A DNA stretch of 64,000 bases from Crataegus laevigata (GCA_963580275.1 OY756945.1:8563501-8627500), one strand, 5' to 3'. Positions 34,400 to 46,585 are shown, counted from the stretch's first letter. Notes: a model not told the origin generated them from the letters alone. Numbers and translations are program-made.

Positions 34400-36866
34400 T
34401 GACACGCCCGCCCCTCGAATTTATATTAATCCTATAAATTTACCCCCAAAACCCTTTTCAATTATACAATTTTAAATCCCCAAGGTTTTACAAACCTTTC
34501 AATTTAGTCCCTACCCCTCCTTTTAATTTAAAATTTGTTTTTGTTCTTAAATGGTGAGCCCAATGGGCCCACCCGGTTTGGTCCCCGAGCCCTCTCTCTC
34601 ATTTCTGTCCCTCTCCTCTCTGTCCTCTCTCGCTCTCTCGAATCTCTCTCTCTGCACTCTCACCCCCCTCTCCCGTAACCCTCACTCTCCCTCTCCCTCG
34701 CTCGACCTCACCACAGACACACAAGCACCCTCGCCCTCTCTCCCCCTCCCTCGCGCCTCTCATCTCTCTCCCTCTCTCGTGGTATCGTGAAGAACGAAGA
34801 AACCCAGAAAAACCCACTACGGGGTTTTCGTAATTTTTCGGCGAGGTAAGCCGATCGCCCTTCCTTTTGCTTCTTTCTGTGTTTGGGGTTAGAAACTAGA
34901 AGTAATTAGTGTGTTTTTCGAAGGTTTTAGTAGCGATCGACGAACGGGTGTACACACCCATTGATTCCGGCGAACCCCGTGAGCCTCGAGGCTGTTTCCG
35001 ACCCTCTCCGGTCGCCCCTCGCCAAAATTGAAGGTATAATCTAGTTCCCCCTTCTTCGTACTTCGTTTTGATGTTTAGATCGGAGCACTAGGCTCCCGTT
35101 GGTAGCTGGCCGGAGCTGTAGAAGCTCCGGCGTCTTCCTGTCTTCTCCGACGAAACCAGGCCCCTTGGGCCAGAACCAAAACCCACGGGCCTTAGGCCCG
35201 TTTGCAAAACCCAGCCCGTATATATATATATATTTATTTATATTTTAGTTTCTGTTTTATGAAATTAGGGCCTTTGGGCCACTTTTATTAGATGGGCACT
35301 AGGCCCATTCCCTTCGGACCCGGTTCCCTGGCCCGTATCGTTTTTATTGTGGGTTCTTAAAATTAATTAAGGCCTCGGGCCTTTGAGAAACCTAGGGCCT
35401 TTGGCCCGTTTAACCAAACCCAAACCCTAGGCCTTTGAGGCCTTGGGCCTGTATTCAAACCAGGGCCTTTGGGCCGTGGCCTTTGAAACCCAAAACCCTA
35501 TTGGGTTAAAACCCAAGCCCAAACCCCTTTAACCCAAACCCAAACCCGGATCCAACCCAAACCCACTGACCCGTTTGACCCGTTGACCTTAACCCGTGGA
35601 CCCTGACCCGTTTGACCCGTTGACCCGACCCGGGTTGACTGACCCGTTGACCCGACCCGGTTGACCGTTGACCCGGTCAACGGTTGACTTTGACCTTGAC
35701 CGTTGACTTTGACTTTGACCAGTCAACGGTCAACGTTGACTTTTATGGTTGACTTTTTCGGGTTCCGTCCGGGACCCTTCCTAGGCTAATTTCGACGTCC
35801 TGGACCCGTTTTTGAAGTCCGTTTTCCCAAAGTAAATCGTTAGAATGGAGTTTGACTAAGTTGTACCCTTTATGTGCTTAGGGGCAACTTTTGGGATTGT
35901 TCTAGATTCGCTAGCAGTGCAGCGCTGGACGGCTAAGTACTGTGAGTGGACCCCTTCTAAAATACTTATGTTATTTTAAGAAACTATATGAATGAAATGC
36001 TTGAGTATAGAATAGTGTGATATGATGTTGAGTATTGAATACTGTGATATGGTGCTGAGTCTAAATAAATATATGTGGCATTGATCTGATATTACCTAGT
36101 GGTCCACTTCCGCTACGGGATGTAGGGATAAGGTTCCGGTCCATCCCGGGCGACGGTTATGGTGCTGGCATAGGGCCTGGAGTGTGTTACCTCTGACTTT
36201 CGAGTACAGGGACGGGAAGCTGGCATTGGGCCTGAAGTGTGGTTTCCTCTGACTGTATGCTCAGGGACGGGGAGCTGGCATGGGGCCTGAAGTGTTATAT
36301 TGGACATTCACTAGCGATTATTCTGATATGTTTATGACTCTATACTTATGAGCTGTTATTTGGGTATTACCTTACGAGTTAAACTGAATTGGGATGTTGT
36401 GCGATAAGATATGATTATGAGTTGTGATTGAGATACTGTACTGTATGGTAGGTTTAGGAGAACTTACCTATATATCACGTTTTGTTTTCTAACTTGGGGG
36501 TTAGTATCTTGATAACTATTTTCTTATACGTATATCAAATTGGTCCACTCACCTTTGTTTTGCGCCCCCTTCAGGGCTTAGATTCGAGGCATACAATCCC
36601 GGCGTCGAAGCACTTCCGCATTTGGCATCTTCGAGTCCTCTCGGTGTAGGACCTACTCCTTCTGTGTATTCAATTTTATATTCTTTCTTGTAATGTTTCA
36701 AATTAGATGTATGTTCTGAACACGTTCCTGAAACACTTATTAAATGTGCAATTTAAATTCATATTTCTCGTTTTTATACCTTCTAAATGGCTTTCGTCAC
36801 CCCTCGGGTGTCGGCCAGCACGTGACCCTCCCGAGGTCTACAGGACCTCGGGGCCGGGGCGTGTCA
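34400..36866 (+). repeat. 5' LTR of LARD-like element
   Basis: It is 2467 bp. A CT-rich stretch (34590-34790) and GGCCC-rich and TTGACCCG-rich low-complexity regions (35150-35740) are internal. Compared by eye with the 3' LTR, I see two base substitutions (near 34737 and 35106) plus three length changes in simple repeats: 2 bp in a TA run, about 27 bp and 7 bp in the TTGACC-rich part. These add up to the 22-bp length difference. ORFs inside (for example 34551-34790) are incidental. Confidence 0.92.
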
Positions 36867-39800
36867 GATTGGTATCAGAGCGTGGTTTGTTCAGAGCATA
36901 CTTAGGATCTTCTGTCACCATAGTAGCGTGTCAGTTATGACGTCATTTGGATGTCGTAATTTCTGAAATTGGCGCCATTTGGCACAGTTGCACAGACCTT
37001 CTCTGTTCGAATTATCATCTTCTGGATGAAGTATCAAAACTCGTGTCGGGATTAGGCCTCATTTTGGACGTGTTTGGTGGGTGGACGACTTTCAGCATGT
37101 GGCGATATTTTGCGGCGTGCCTTCCAAGGGAATGGCAAGTGGAGTCGGCAATTCTTGAAAGCGACGTGTACGAGAAATCTCAGTTTAGGGAAGTCTGGTC
37201 AAGACCAGCTGTAGGTCTGTAATGACGATGCCACTCTGCAACATGCGTTCCCTAGGAATTGCGGGCAGAGTCGGCTCTACATTGAAAATCTTAGGAAACG
37301 GACATCTTGGCAGTACGAGTTGGTTCAGACCAACTAGGAATCCGGAAACGGTGATATCACTCTGCGACATGTGTTTTCCTGGATTGGCGAACAGTCATGC
37401 CTTGGTGATGATTACCTGAAACTTTCAAAGTGCGTGTTAGGGAAATCGAGTAAGTACTAGTCGAGGCAATGACTAGTAAGTGGTAATTGGTAGGAGCAAA
37501 CCAATGTTTCCAAACTCATTACCGCTGAAGGAAACTAGTGTGAATCTTTGGAACAGATCATCAGTGATTGTTCTATCGATAACCTTCTTGCTTACTCTGA
37601 AGAAGAAATCAAATTCATTAACCTTTGACCGTCAGCTTTACACCAAATTCTTCAGGCGTTGACTTCGTTTACATTAAGTGTTTTCTTGGGAAGCCCTTAG
37701 TAGCAGTCAATATTCTCACTAATTCCCAAACGGAGTGGTGAGTCTTGCTGTTGTCGTAGTTAAACTCAGATGATGAAGATCCAGACTTGTTTGGATAAAC
37801 AGACTCCTTGAATTTACCTGGGATTGGTACTCGGTGGTAACCCTAGCTCCGCCTCTACGTGCTTTTCGATAAAGATGAACTTAGCCTCTTGCTTGTAGCC
37901 CAATTGATCAGTGCTCTTACCCGCCTACCGTTTAGCCTTGTAATTCTCAGTGTAATGATTTGAGACTTCAGCATATTCATCCTTGTACGAAGATCGAGCT
38001 TTGCTTTGAACTCCTCTGGACTCATTGAGCTTTGGTTTGCTCAAGAGCATCACTTTAAGGTAGCCAACCGTGTCACTGCATGCATACACAGACTGCCTTG
38101 TATCTTTCTTTATCATTCTGTTAATTCAGAGGTATTATGTTTAATTTTTGAACCTTGTGATAGTTCTCCCAAGGTTTGGTGAATTTCGAAATATCTTTGG
38201 CCTCGTTAAACTTCATACACAGTTCTTAACTAATCTTGAGCTTAGACTCATGTTTCTTTTGGTCTAAGAAGCTAGTCAGTTTTGGTACGACACTGACAGT
38301 GAAAAGAAAATTTTGACAACGAAGTGTTGTCTCATATGATCATAGTTCTTACACTTTCCAAATTCTGCGGTGGTGTATTAATTAAATGGTTGACTGCACG
38401 CTGATGCAATAGGATTGAGTCACGTGTGTGCCTCTTAACGATTGGAACGGCACGATGGGAATTCTCTTATCCTGGAGCTAGAAATGGTAACGACCTACCT
38501 GGTTGAAAATGTGGCGATGTTCTCTCTACAGTGAGAAATGTTGCACCCTAGTTACCTAAATGCATAAATGTCTGCGGTTGCACTATCGTGTACTACCCCG
38601 ATTTTTGCAAGCGTAATTGCGGAACTCCTCAGTAGGAAGACTCACACCCAAATCTCATTTTGGGCATCTGACCCTAAACGGACAACTACAGCGAGATCGT
38701 TTCGGGATAGAAAAGCTGAAAAGCTAAATATACCGAAATCATATAAGCTTGTCAGGAGATTCAAAACGTCAGATCATTTCACGAGTTGTCGGACGAAGTT
38801 GATGACCGATGATGTTATCAGGTGTGTGACATCAGATCTTGAATTATTATTAATCCTTAACGATCAAATTAGGCCGTGAACTCGAGCATCAGAGTGGTTA
38901 TTCAAATCCAGATATCTTGTACTCTAGATTTGATGGACTTGTTTTGACCCTCAAATTCTTGAGCGTTCTTTTAGCCTTCTCGACATGGTTTCTCGCTCAA
39001 TCAGTGAGAAATTGACGATCGATCGATTCGGCGGAAGTGTACGCCTAGTTCATATCGTTTTGGTCAGGAACATTAGGAACATAATCATCTCAAAAGTTTA
39101 CCAGACTTACCAGAAAGAGTCCCACGTGGCTGTGAGGTTTCAGCTGCCTTTGGTAAGAGTTGGATGGAAGTTGTAGTATAAATGATCGGCGGATTGTGTC
39201 GCCATCTTACTACAATTTATAGGCATCACATCGTTTCCTTTCCAATGATGTGTATTCGCCTCAACGCATTTTCCCATTGTTTCGCCTCGGGATTTTGTTG
39301 TTTGGAAGAATGTGGATATCGAAACACTTCTAGCAAATCTATTTAGTACACTCTGATGTGACGCCCCGGCGTGATCAAGAAGGGAATCTGAAGATCTTTT
39401 CGTTTCTCTCGAAAGGCGTGTGTTTTCATGGTGCTTTCAGGTTGATCTGACAGGTCTTCTTCTTTCCACCAACATTAATCTTGTTTGACTATAAATCTGC
39501 AACTAAGCAAAAATGGAGAGGTGAATTGAGCACTGCAACAACTCCCAAGAGATACTGCTTGTTGGAAAAAAATGAATTCTCGTTTTCTACTTGCTTGGTT
39601 CGAGCTTTTGGGTCTATTACTAACATGGTAGCAAGACAAAACGATGCTGAGAAAGTAAAAGAAGAGGAAGAGAATCACTAAATCAGTCAAATGGAAGTGT
39701 TTAGCGGTGAGAAAAGGATTGGGAATTACAGCAACTATCAGACTGTGGTTAGCGTGAGAATGAGACTTCTCTTTTGCCGTTTACTTAGCCAGAGCTTTTA

Positions 39801-40759
39801 ACTTCGCTGTCAACATGGTGGCCACTTCTCTTGAATCCCAAGTTACTCTTTCAAGTGGATCCATGGTTGGCAAAACACTGGAGTAGTTGGTCACATTTGG
39901 AAGAACTGATGAGGATAGAGCGCTTGGTTCGGGATGAAGTTTTACGACGACGGTTTCTGTTCGGTTCAGTCGAATACGACACTATTTGCGTTACGTTATG
40001 AGAGTTGCTACAGGCAACTTTGATTAGCAGAGTAGTATTACGGACTAGTAGTTAGAGGAACGAATTCGCAACGTGTGCAATCGTGCACCATCGAAAATTA
40101 TTGCTTACTTACCAGGACAACGAATGAGTGGTTGATATCACGGGCGGCCGACTGTTGTATCGATAACTTGTTCGTTGGGTTGTTAAGCAAGTGAGTAGGT
40201 AGACTCGTTTATAGTAGCCGTTATAGATTCCGCTATCGCTAGGACTTGACTCAAAAATAAATCTATTCTCGAGGTACGTGTCGTTACGTACGCTTGGTCC
40301 AGACCCATTTTCGTTTTCAGTTTTGAATTTTCAATGCAAGTATTTTAACTCTTTTTACGTTAGTTATTTACTTCATGTTACAAATGTTTTGGGGGAAAGT
40401 ATTTTCGTTTTCGGTTTTGATTTCAGCTTAAGTTTTCGACCTATATGTTAGTACGTATCTATTTTGGCCTTAACGTATTTTACGTATTTACTTTTGACCC
40501 TATGTTAATATATGTTTAAATTTTATATCTTTATAAATTATGTCTCTATTTTTCACTGATGAGGAAGAAAGTAAGAGATTGGAGGCATGATAGAGGATTT
40601 TGTGAACCGCTCGCGACGGTGTGACATATTCTCTTTGATGCACCCCCTCTAATTTGATTTCTCATTATATACCTATATTCTTCATATTATTTTCGAGTAT
40701 TTTAACTTACTAGTGATTTAAATTTCGGGGTCGAAATTTTTTTGTAAGGAGGGTAGAAT
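36867..40759 (+). other. Interior of LARD-like element, no ORF
   Basis: After the primer-binding site the 3.9 kb contains only short ORFs (60-103 codons, for example 38568-38879) without gag, protease, RT or integrase motifs. Repeated phrases such as 'ctctgcaacatgcgttccctaggaattg' and 'ctctgcgacatgtgttttcctggattgg' (37235 and 37360) suggest internal decay by duplication. The last bases (GTAAGGAGGGTAGAAT, about 40744-40759) are the candidate polypurine tract. Confidence 0.75.
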
Positions 40760-43204
40760 TGACACGCCCGCCCCTCGAATTTATATTAATCCTATAAATT
40801 TACCCCCAAAACCCTTTTCAATTATACAATTTTAAATCCCCAAGGTTTTACAAACCTTTCAATTTAGTCCCTACCCCTCCTTTTAATTTAAAATTTGTTT
40901 TTGTTCTTAAATGGTGAGCCCAATGGGCCCACCCGGTTTGGTCCCCGAGCCCTCTCTCTCATTTCTGTCCCTCTCCTCTCTGTCCTCTCTCGCTCTCTCG
41001 AATCTCTCTCTCTGCACTCTCACCCCCCTCTCCCGTAACCCTCACTCTCCCTCTCCCTCGCTCGACCTCACCACAGACACACAAGCACCCTCGCTCTCTC
41101 TCCCCCTCCCTCGCGCCTCTCATCTCTCTCCCTCTCTCGTGGTATCGTGAAGAACGAAGAAACCCAGAAAAACCCACTACGGGGTTTTCGTAATTTTTCG
41201 GCGAGGTAAGCCGATCGCCCTTCCTTTTGCTTCTTTCTGTGTTTGGGGTTAGAAACTAGAAGTAATTAGTGTGTTTTTCGAAGGTTTTAGTAGCGATCGA
41301 CGAACGGGTGTACACACCCATTGATTCCGGCGAACCCCGTGAGCCTCGAGGCTGTTTCCGACCCTCTCCGGTCGCCCCTCGCCAAAATTGAAGGTATAAT
41401 CTAGTTCCCCCTTCTTCGTACTTCGTTTTGATGTTTAGATCGGAGCACTAGGCTCCCGTTGGTAGTTGGCCGGAGCTGTAGAAGCTCCGGCGTCTTCCTG
41501 TCTTCTCCGACGAAACCAGGCCCCTTGGGCCAGAACCAAAACCCACGGGCCTTAGGCCCGTTTGCAAAACCCAGCCCGTATATATATATATTTATTTATA
41601 TTTTAGTTTCTGTTTTATGAAATTAGGGCCTTTGGGCCACTTTTATTAGATGGGCACTAGGCCCATTCCCTTCGGACCCGGTTCCCTGGCCCGTATCGTT
41701 TTTATTGTGGGTTCTTAAAATTAATTAAGGCCTCGGGCCTTTGAGAAACCTAGGGCCTTTGGCCCGTTTAACCAAACCCAAACCCTAGGCCTTTGAGGCC
41801 TTGGGCCTGTATTCAAACCAGGGCCTTTGGGCCGTGGCCTTTGAAACCCAAAACCCTATTGGGTTAAAACCCAAGCCCAAACCCCTTTAACCCAAACCCA
41901 AACCCGGATCCAACCCAAACCCACTGACCCGTTTGACCCGTTGACCTTAACCCGTGGACCCTGACCCGTTTGACCCGTTGACCCGACCCGGTTGACCGTT
42001 GACCCGGTCAACGGTTGACTTTGACCTTGACCGTTGACCGTTGACTTTGACTTTGACCAGTCAACGGTCAACGTTGACTTTTATGGTTGACTTTTTCGGG
42101 TTCCGTCCGGGACCCTTCCTAGGCTAATTTCGACGTCCTGGACCCGTTTTTGAAGTCCGTTTTCCCAAAGTAAATCGTTAGAATGGAGTTTGACTAAGTT
42201 GTACCCTTTATGTGCTTAGGGGCAACTTTTGGGATTGTTCTAGATTCGCTAGCAGTGCAGCGCTGGACGGCTAAGTACTGTGAGTGGACCCCTTCTAAAA
42301 TACTTATGTTATTTTAAGAAACTATATGAATGAAATGCTTGAGTATAGAATAGTGTGATATGATGTTGAGTATTGAATACTGTGATATGGTGCTGAGTCT
42401 AAATAAATATATGTGGCATTGATCTGATATTACCTAGTGGTCCACTTCCGCTACGGGATGTAGGGATAAGGTTCCGGTCCATCCCGGGCGACGGTTATGG
42501 TGCTGGCATAGGGCCTGGAGTGTGTTACCTCTGACTTTCGAGTACAGGGACGGGAAGCTGGCATTGGGCCTGAAGTGTGGTTTCCTCTGACTGTATGCTC
42601 AGGGACGGGGAGCTGGCATGGGGCCTGAAGTGTTATATTGGACATTCACTAGCGATTATTCTGATATGTTTATGACTCTATACTTATGAGCTGTTATTTG
42701 GGTATTACCTTACGAGTTAAACTGAATTGGGATGTTGTGCGATAAGATATGATTATGAGTTGTGATTGAGATACTGTACTGTATGGTAGGTTTAGGAGAA
42801 CTTACCTATATATCACGTTTTGTTTTCTAACTTGGGGGTTAGTATCTTGATAACTATTTTCTTATACGTATATCAAATTGGTCCACTCACCTTTGTTTTG
42901 CGCCCCCTTCAGGGCTTAGATTCGAGGCATACAATCCCGGCGTCGAAGCACTTCCGCATTTGGCATCTTCGAGTCCTCTCGGTGTAGGACCTACTCCTTC
43001 TGTGTATTCAATTTTATATTCTTTCTTGTAATGTTTCAAATTAGATGTATGTTCTGAACACGTTCCTGAAACACTTATTAAATGTGCAATTTAAATTCAT
43101 ATTTCTCGTTTTTATACCTTCTAAATGGCTTTCGTCACCCCTCGGGTGTCGGCCAGCACGTGACCCTCCCGAGGTCTACAGGACCTCGGGGCCGGGGCGT
43201 GTCA
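40760..43204 (+). repeat. 3' LTR of LARD-like element
   Basis: It is 2445 bp and nearly identical to 34400-36866, with the same CT-rich, GGCCC-rich and TTGACC-rich segments. It ends GGGGCGTGTCA, followed by the right copy of the CAAAA duplication and the resumption of the ~346-bp repeat unit. Confidence 0.92.
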
Positions 43205-43239
43205 CAAAACTTTTCGACGGTTATTAACGAGAAATGCTA

Positions 43240-43831
43240 AGAAAAATATCTTAAAGTGAGCTTCATCATGAAATCTCTGTCATCTTATACTTTAACATCA
43301 ATTTCTGTAGCGTCAAGATTATAAAACATTATACAAAAAATATAAGGTGGCAGAGCCCATAATGAAAGTATGAATAAACTCTTTTATTATTTTTTTGTTG
43401 TAAAATATTGTATAATTTTAATGAACTTTTCTTTTTTAAAATTTTATCAGATGTCACCCAAATTTTACTATTTGATATTTCTAATTTTACTATTTGATGT
43501 CATCGATCAGTCCTCATCTCAGCCGTCCATTGTCAATTTCATTCAGAAAGTATCCACCGTCCAATTCCACTTGAACCCACCGATCCGGCACCAATCTGCT
43601 TGATCTAGCTTAACACATTGCACTCGTCAATTTTTGAACTTTCCCAAACCCAATCCACTGCCAAAATCACATTCCAGACATCGATCCTCGTCAAACCACT
43701 TTAGCCAATAGAAGTCAACACATTCTCCTCACCTTTTAAGCACATCTCAAAAATATCCAACTCTCAGAGTCTTTTAATCCAAATCGAACAATCCCCAAAT
43801 CCATGAACTTTTCTGTCACCCAACTCCATCA
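43240..43831 (+). other. CACTA interior and captured H2B 5' flank
   Basis: From 43205 the array unit resumes and then diverges near 43240. A partial 'aatgaaagtatgaataaactc' of the array recurs at 43362. From about 43510 the base composition changes to C-rich with 'ccaccgatccggc' near 43575, and a C-rich leader runs to the ATG at 43832. This looks like the promoter and 5'UTR of a histone gene captured together with its coding part (inference). Confidence 0.5.
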
Positions 43832-44243
43832 ATGGCGCCCAAAGCCGAGAAGAAGCTCATCGGGAAGAAACTAGCAGAGGAGAATAAGTCTGCCGTGGCG
43901 GAGAAAGCCCTCGCTGAGAAGAAGCCCAAGGCCGGAAAGAAGCTCCAGAAAGAGGCCAGAGCCGTCGCTAGAGACCTACAAGATTTACATGTTCAAGGTG
44001 TTGAAGCTGGTCCACCCTGACATCGGGATCTCTAGCAAGGCTATGGGAATCACGAACAGCTTCATCAACGACATCTTCGAAAAGCTCGCCCAGGAGTCGT
44101 CCAGGCTCGCGAGGTATAACAAGAAGCCCACGATCACTTCCCGAGAAATCCAAACCGCCGTGAAGCTCGTGCTCCCCAGTGAGCTCACCAAGCACGCCGT
44201 TTTGGAAGGGACCAAGGTTGTGACTAAGTTTAACACCTCTTGA
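43832..44243 (+). pseudogene. Histone H2B copy captured in CACTA
   Basis: It is intronless. The lysine/alanine-rich N-terminal tail starts MAPKAEKK at 43832 in one frame. The histone fold follows in another frame (from about 43971, ETYKIYMFKVLKLVHPDIGI, SSKAMGITNSFINDIFEKLA, RYNKKPTITSREIQTAVKLV, ending VVTKFNTS at 44243). A small indel between about 43940 and 43970 joins the two frames, just before the fold, so an intact H2B cannot be made. The fold part is close to canonical plant H2B with several substitutions. H2B normally pairs with H2A in the nucleosome. Lying between the CACTA ends, it is best read as a captured host gene. An unrelated older pseudogene into which the CACTA jumped is excluded, because the array and subterminal repeats bracket it. 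Confidence 0.92.
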
Positions 44244-44600
44244 AGGGTTAAGGTTTTAATTAGTAAATGTGTATTTTGCTTTCAATTTTTTTTATGAATT
44301 TACGTTGATTTGGAACTCGATCTTTATCTTGGTAGGAAGTGAAATACGATTGTGGTTCATATAATCCTTGGTGCTTATATATATCTTGTGTGGTTTTCAA
44401 TTGCAACATTATCTTGGGGTTACTTCTCTATCAGAGATTCAGAGCTCGTTCTTTTGAAGAAGAAATCAACCTTCGAATTGAGGATTATTAGTCATCGAAT
44501 ACTATCAAACTCTAGGTGTATGATTCTCCAATTGTGTTCGTGTTTTGTCAAAACTACATTGCGATGATCACGAACGTCATTTCATCTATGTGTTGCTCTC
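44244..44600 (+). other. CACTA interior downstream of H2B
   Basis: AT-rich; probably the captured H2B 3' flank followed by unassigned CACTA sequence. No ORF was recognised. Confidence 0.4.
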
Positions 44601-44619
44601 CAACACGCGCAAGTGGGCT

Positions 44620-45010
44620 TATTTTTAATATATCTGATGTCGCTTTATGGACGACAGTAGCGAGATTATTATATTTATTTAACTTACATGATGTCGGTTT
44701 GGACCGACAGTAGGTCTGATTATTTAATTATTTATTTGTTACTTAATGTCTCTTTTAAGTGCCATCATGTCAGATTTTCATGTCGCTTAAAAGCGACGTA
44801 AGGGACGATGTTGCTTTTAAGCGACGCTGTTGTTTATTTTTAATTAATATTACTTTACTTCTTGGTGGCGGATTAAGGGGAATAAGCGATTCCAATACCC
44901 TTTTGTGACGGTAGTATTGGCGTCAGTTTCACTATGAGACATTGCACGATTTAATGTCGGATTTTTACCAAATATCCGACATTAAATGGTGTTTTTTGTC
45001 GATTTTATAG
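44620..45010. repeat. Right subterminal region of CACTA
   Basis: It contains GATGTCGCTTTATGGACGAC, ATGTCGGTTTGGACCGAC and CATGTCGCTTAAAAGCGAC near 44637, 44690 and 44780, plus inverted AATGTCGGATTTT/AATATCCGACATT pairs at 44953-44985. These are the same palindromic theme as at the left end but less regularly spaced. Confidence 0.75.
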
Positions 45011-45039
45011 CGCCACTTATGGGCCCTCTTGTAGTAGTG

Positions 45040-45135
45040 GCAGGATGGAATTCTCTATAGTCTCTTCGGACCTGGAATGGGTGAATAACCGTGACTTATC
45101 ACTAGTTGTCCTCATTTATTTTTAAAAAAAAATGC
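45040..45135 (+). mobile_element. SINE 3' part, right of CACTA
   Basis: The phrases 'ggaattctctatagtctcttcgg', 'aataaccgtgacttatcac' and 'tagttgtcctcattt' followed by A-rich sequence align with the SINE copies at 61960-62110 and 62212-62350. Together with 32318-32363 it makes one SINE interrupted by the CACTA element. Confidence 0.65.
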
Positions 45136-45740
45136 TCATAACATTTAATGCTACGTAGCATGAAAGAATTTTCTAAAAAAAAAATCTGGCAATTCTATTT
45201 CGCACTTTTTAAGCAATTGGTGTACATGTGCCTTCGTTACATCTTGACTTGCCCAGTCAAAAAATAAAAAATCAATGGGCTAACTTATGAATTCATAATT
45301 CTCTCCTACCAATCAAACTCAATTAATATCCGTACAACTTACCCTAACTAAGCCGAATTTTCTTAGGATAAGTTGCTGAAATATGAATTCAAATTGAGTT
45401 CCCACAATTTACCCTAACTAAGAGGTATTTGGAATGTATGCGGGAACTCAATTTGATGTAAAAAAATAACAACCTTGTTGTTGGTTACTAAAAATTAGAG
45501 GCTACATATATATACACACACTAAGTTTGTTAACTTTTCTGAAAAGAAATAGAATTAGCAATTTGGCCAGAAAATTGAAACCTTAAATCATCTTTATTAA
45601 GAGAGGTAAATTTCCCCCACAAAATCAAAAAAAGAAAACAAGTGTTCACCAACGATAAAACGAAATTTGGCGGTGCGTTTTGGCGTCAAAGAATAAAGTA
45701 AAACCCCGAGTTTTGTGCAGGTTGCACGACTCTTTCTTAT
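45136..45740. other. Intergenic region upstream of eIF1
   Basis: AT-rich; the phrase 'cacaatttaccctaactaag' occurs in two related forms near 45345 and 45410. No gene was recognised. The 3' part is the promoter of the eIF1 gene. Confidence 0.4.
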
Positions 45741-45742
45741 CC

Positions 45743-45750
45743 TATATAAA
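45743..45750 (+). promoter_or_regulatory. TATA box of eIF1 gene
   Basis: TATATAAA is followed by a C/T-rich stretch (45751-45810) typical of highly expressed translation genes. The first exon probably starts about 30 bp downstream and ends at the GT at 45821. Confidence 0.65.
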
Positions 45751-45820
45751 CCCCTCCACCCACTCTCCCTTTTCCTCATCCCTTTTTCTGTCTCTTCCCC
45801 GTCCCTTGTTTGGAAATCAG

Positions 45821-46576
45821 GTAATTTTTTTTTCTCTTTTACCTTGTTACTGTTTGATTGGAATTACCATCTTTCAGGTTATGTTTGATTTATTGCTTAG
45901 TTCTATGTAGTTTTTTTTTTGGTTTGATTTGATTTGCATGAGACATGCTTGAGGAATGGATTGTAGTTTCTGATTTAGATTTTGTAATTAAAATTTGGGT
46001 TATTGGTATTTACATGAGCTGGGTTGTTTATGGAATTGGATCATGATTTTGATTAAAGATGTGTACTTTGGTAATTGTTGAGGCTTTCTTGTCCCCTTGT
46101 CCCCGTAATATCATGAAAATATCAAATTCTAGCTTTGTATTATAAAAAAGGTGGCGTCATTTACACCAAAAAAATATTAAAAAGGTCACTCTGCACTCCT
46201 CCCAAGCGTACGTTTCCTCTTATGTTTCTATATGTTTGGAGTATTAAGTAACTTTTTCGGAGTAACAATAATTGCTCCCTTATGAAAATGGTGATTTTGG
46301 ATTTTTTTTTTTTTTTTTGGTTGTTGTTGTTGTCAATTTGATCAATTACAGATGTGTACTTTGGTTTCACAAAAAAGAGAGTATATTTACTTTGATAATT
46401 GTCGAGGTTCCTTATGGCCTATAAAATGATAGAATTATCAAATTGTGCTTTTTTTAAATTTTTTTTATATACATATATTAAGCCGATCGGGTTTTTACCC
46501 TTTTGTGGAGCAGATTTTATATTGCTGTTCAAGAAAAATCCCTTTTGCTGGTTACTTGATCTTCTACCTCCAACAG
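45821..46576 (+). other. 5'UTR intron of eIF1 gene
   Basis: The donor is CAG|GTAATTT after the CT-rich leader exon. The acceptor is CTCCAACAG, nine bases before the ATG at 46586. The intron is T-rich throughout. A long 5'UTR intron is common in plant translation-factor genes. The boundaries are inferred from sequence only. Confidence 0.55.
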
Positions 46577-46585
46577 TCAAGTTTC

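Larger units (their letters stand above)
34400..43204 (+). mobile_element. Young coding-free LTR retrotransposon (LARD-like)
   Basis: The 8.8-kb element begins TGACACGCCCGCCCCTCG and ends GGGGCGTGTCA. It is flanked by a perfect 5-bp duplication CAAAA (34395-34399 and 43205-43209). It has two ~2.45-kb LTRs, a TGGTATCAGAGC primer-binding site (36870-36881, complementary to initiator tRNA-Met) and a purine-rich tract before the 3' LTR. The 3.9-kb interior has no gag or pol ORF. The pre-LTR phrase 'ttcggggtcgaaattt' followed by a purine tract resembles Tekay/Del-type chromoviruses, so I infer it moves with proteins of such an element. Confidence 0.92.
32364..45039. mobile_element. CACTA (En/Spm) element, non-autonomous, ~12.7 kb
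   Basis: The left end is CACTACTACAAAAGG. The right end, reversed, is CACTACTACAAGAGG. Flanking trinucleotides are GTA and GCA (one mismatch), fitting the 3-bp duplication of the superfamily. Subterminal regions on both sides repeat the palindromic theme GTCGCTTTTAAGCGAC. No TNP2-type transposase was found, so it must be mobilised in trans. Inside are a ~346-bp tandem array, an 8.8-kb LTR element with its own duplication, and a histone H2B copy. Without the LTR element it would be about 3.9 kb. Confidence 0.88.

Noticed and set aside
34551..34817. ORFs in both LTRs of the LARD-like element (also 40911-41177)
   Set aside because: They are identical in both LTRs, arise from a CT-rich segment and match no domain; LTR sequence, not genes.
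44352..44713. Two ORFs downstream of H2B
   Set aside because: AT-rich, no motif, and they run into the CACTA subterminal repeats.
32364..45039. Possible CRISPR-like or satellite interpretation of the repeats
   Set aside because: Repeats with unrelated spacers are absent. The arrays are contiguous tandem units within recognisable CACTA ends in a plant genome.
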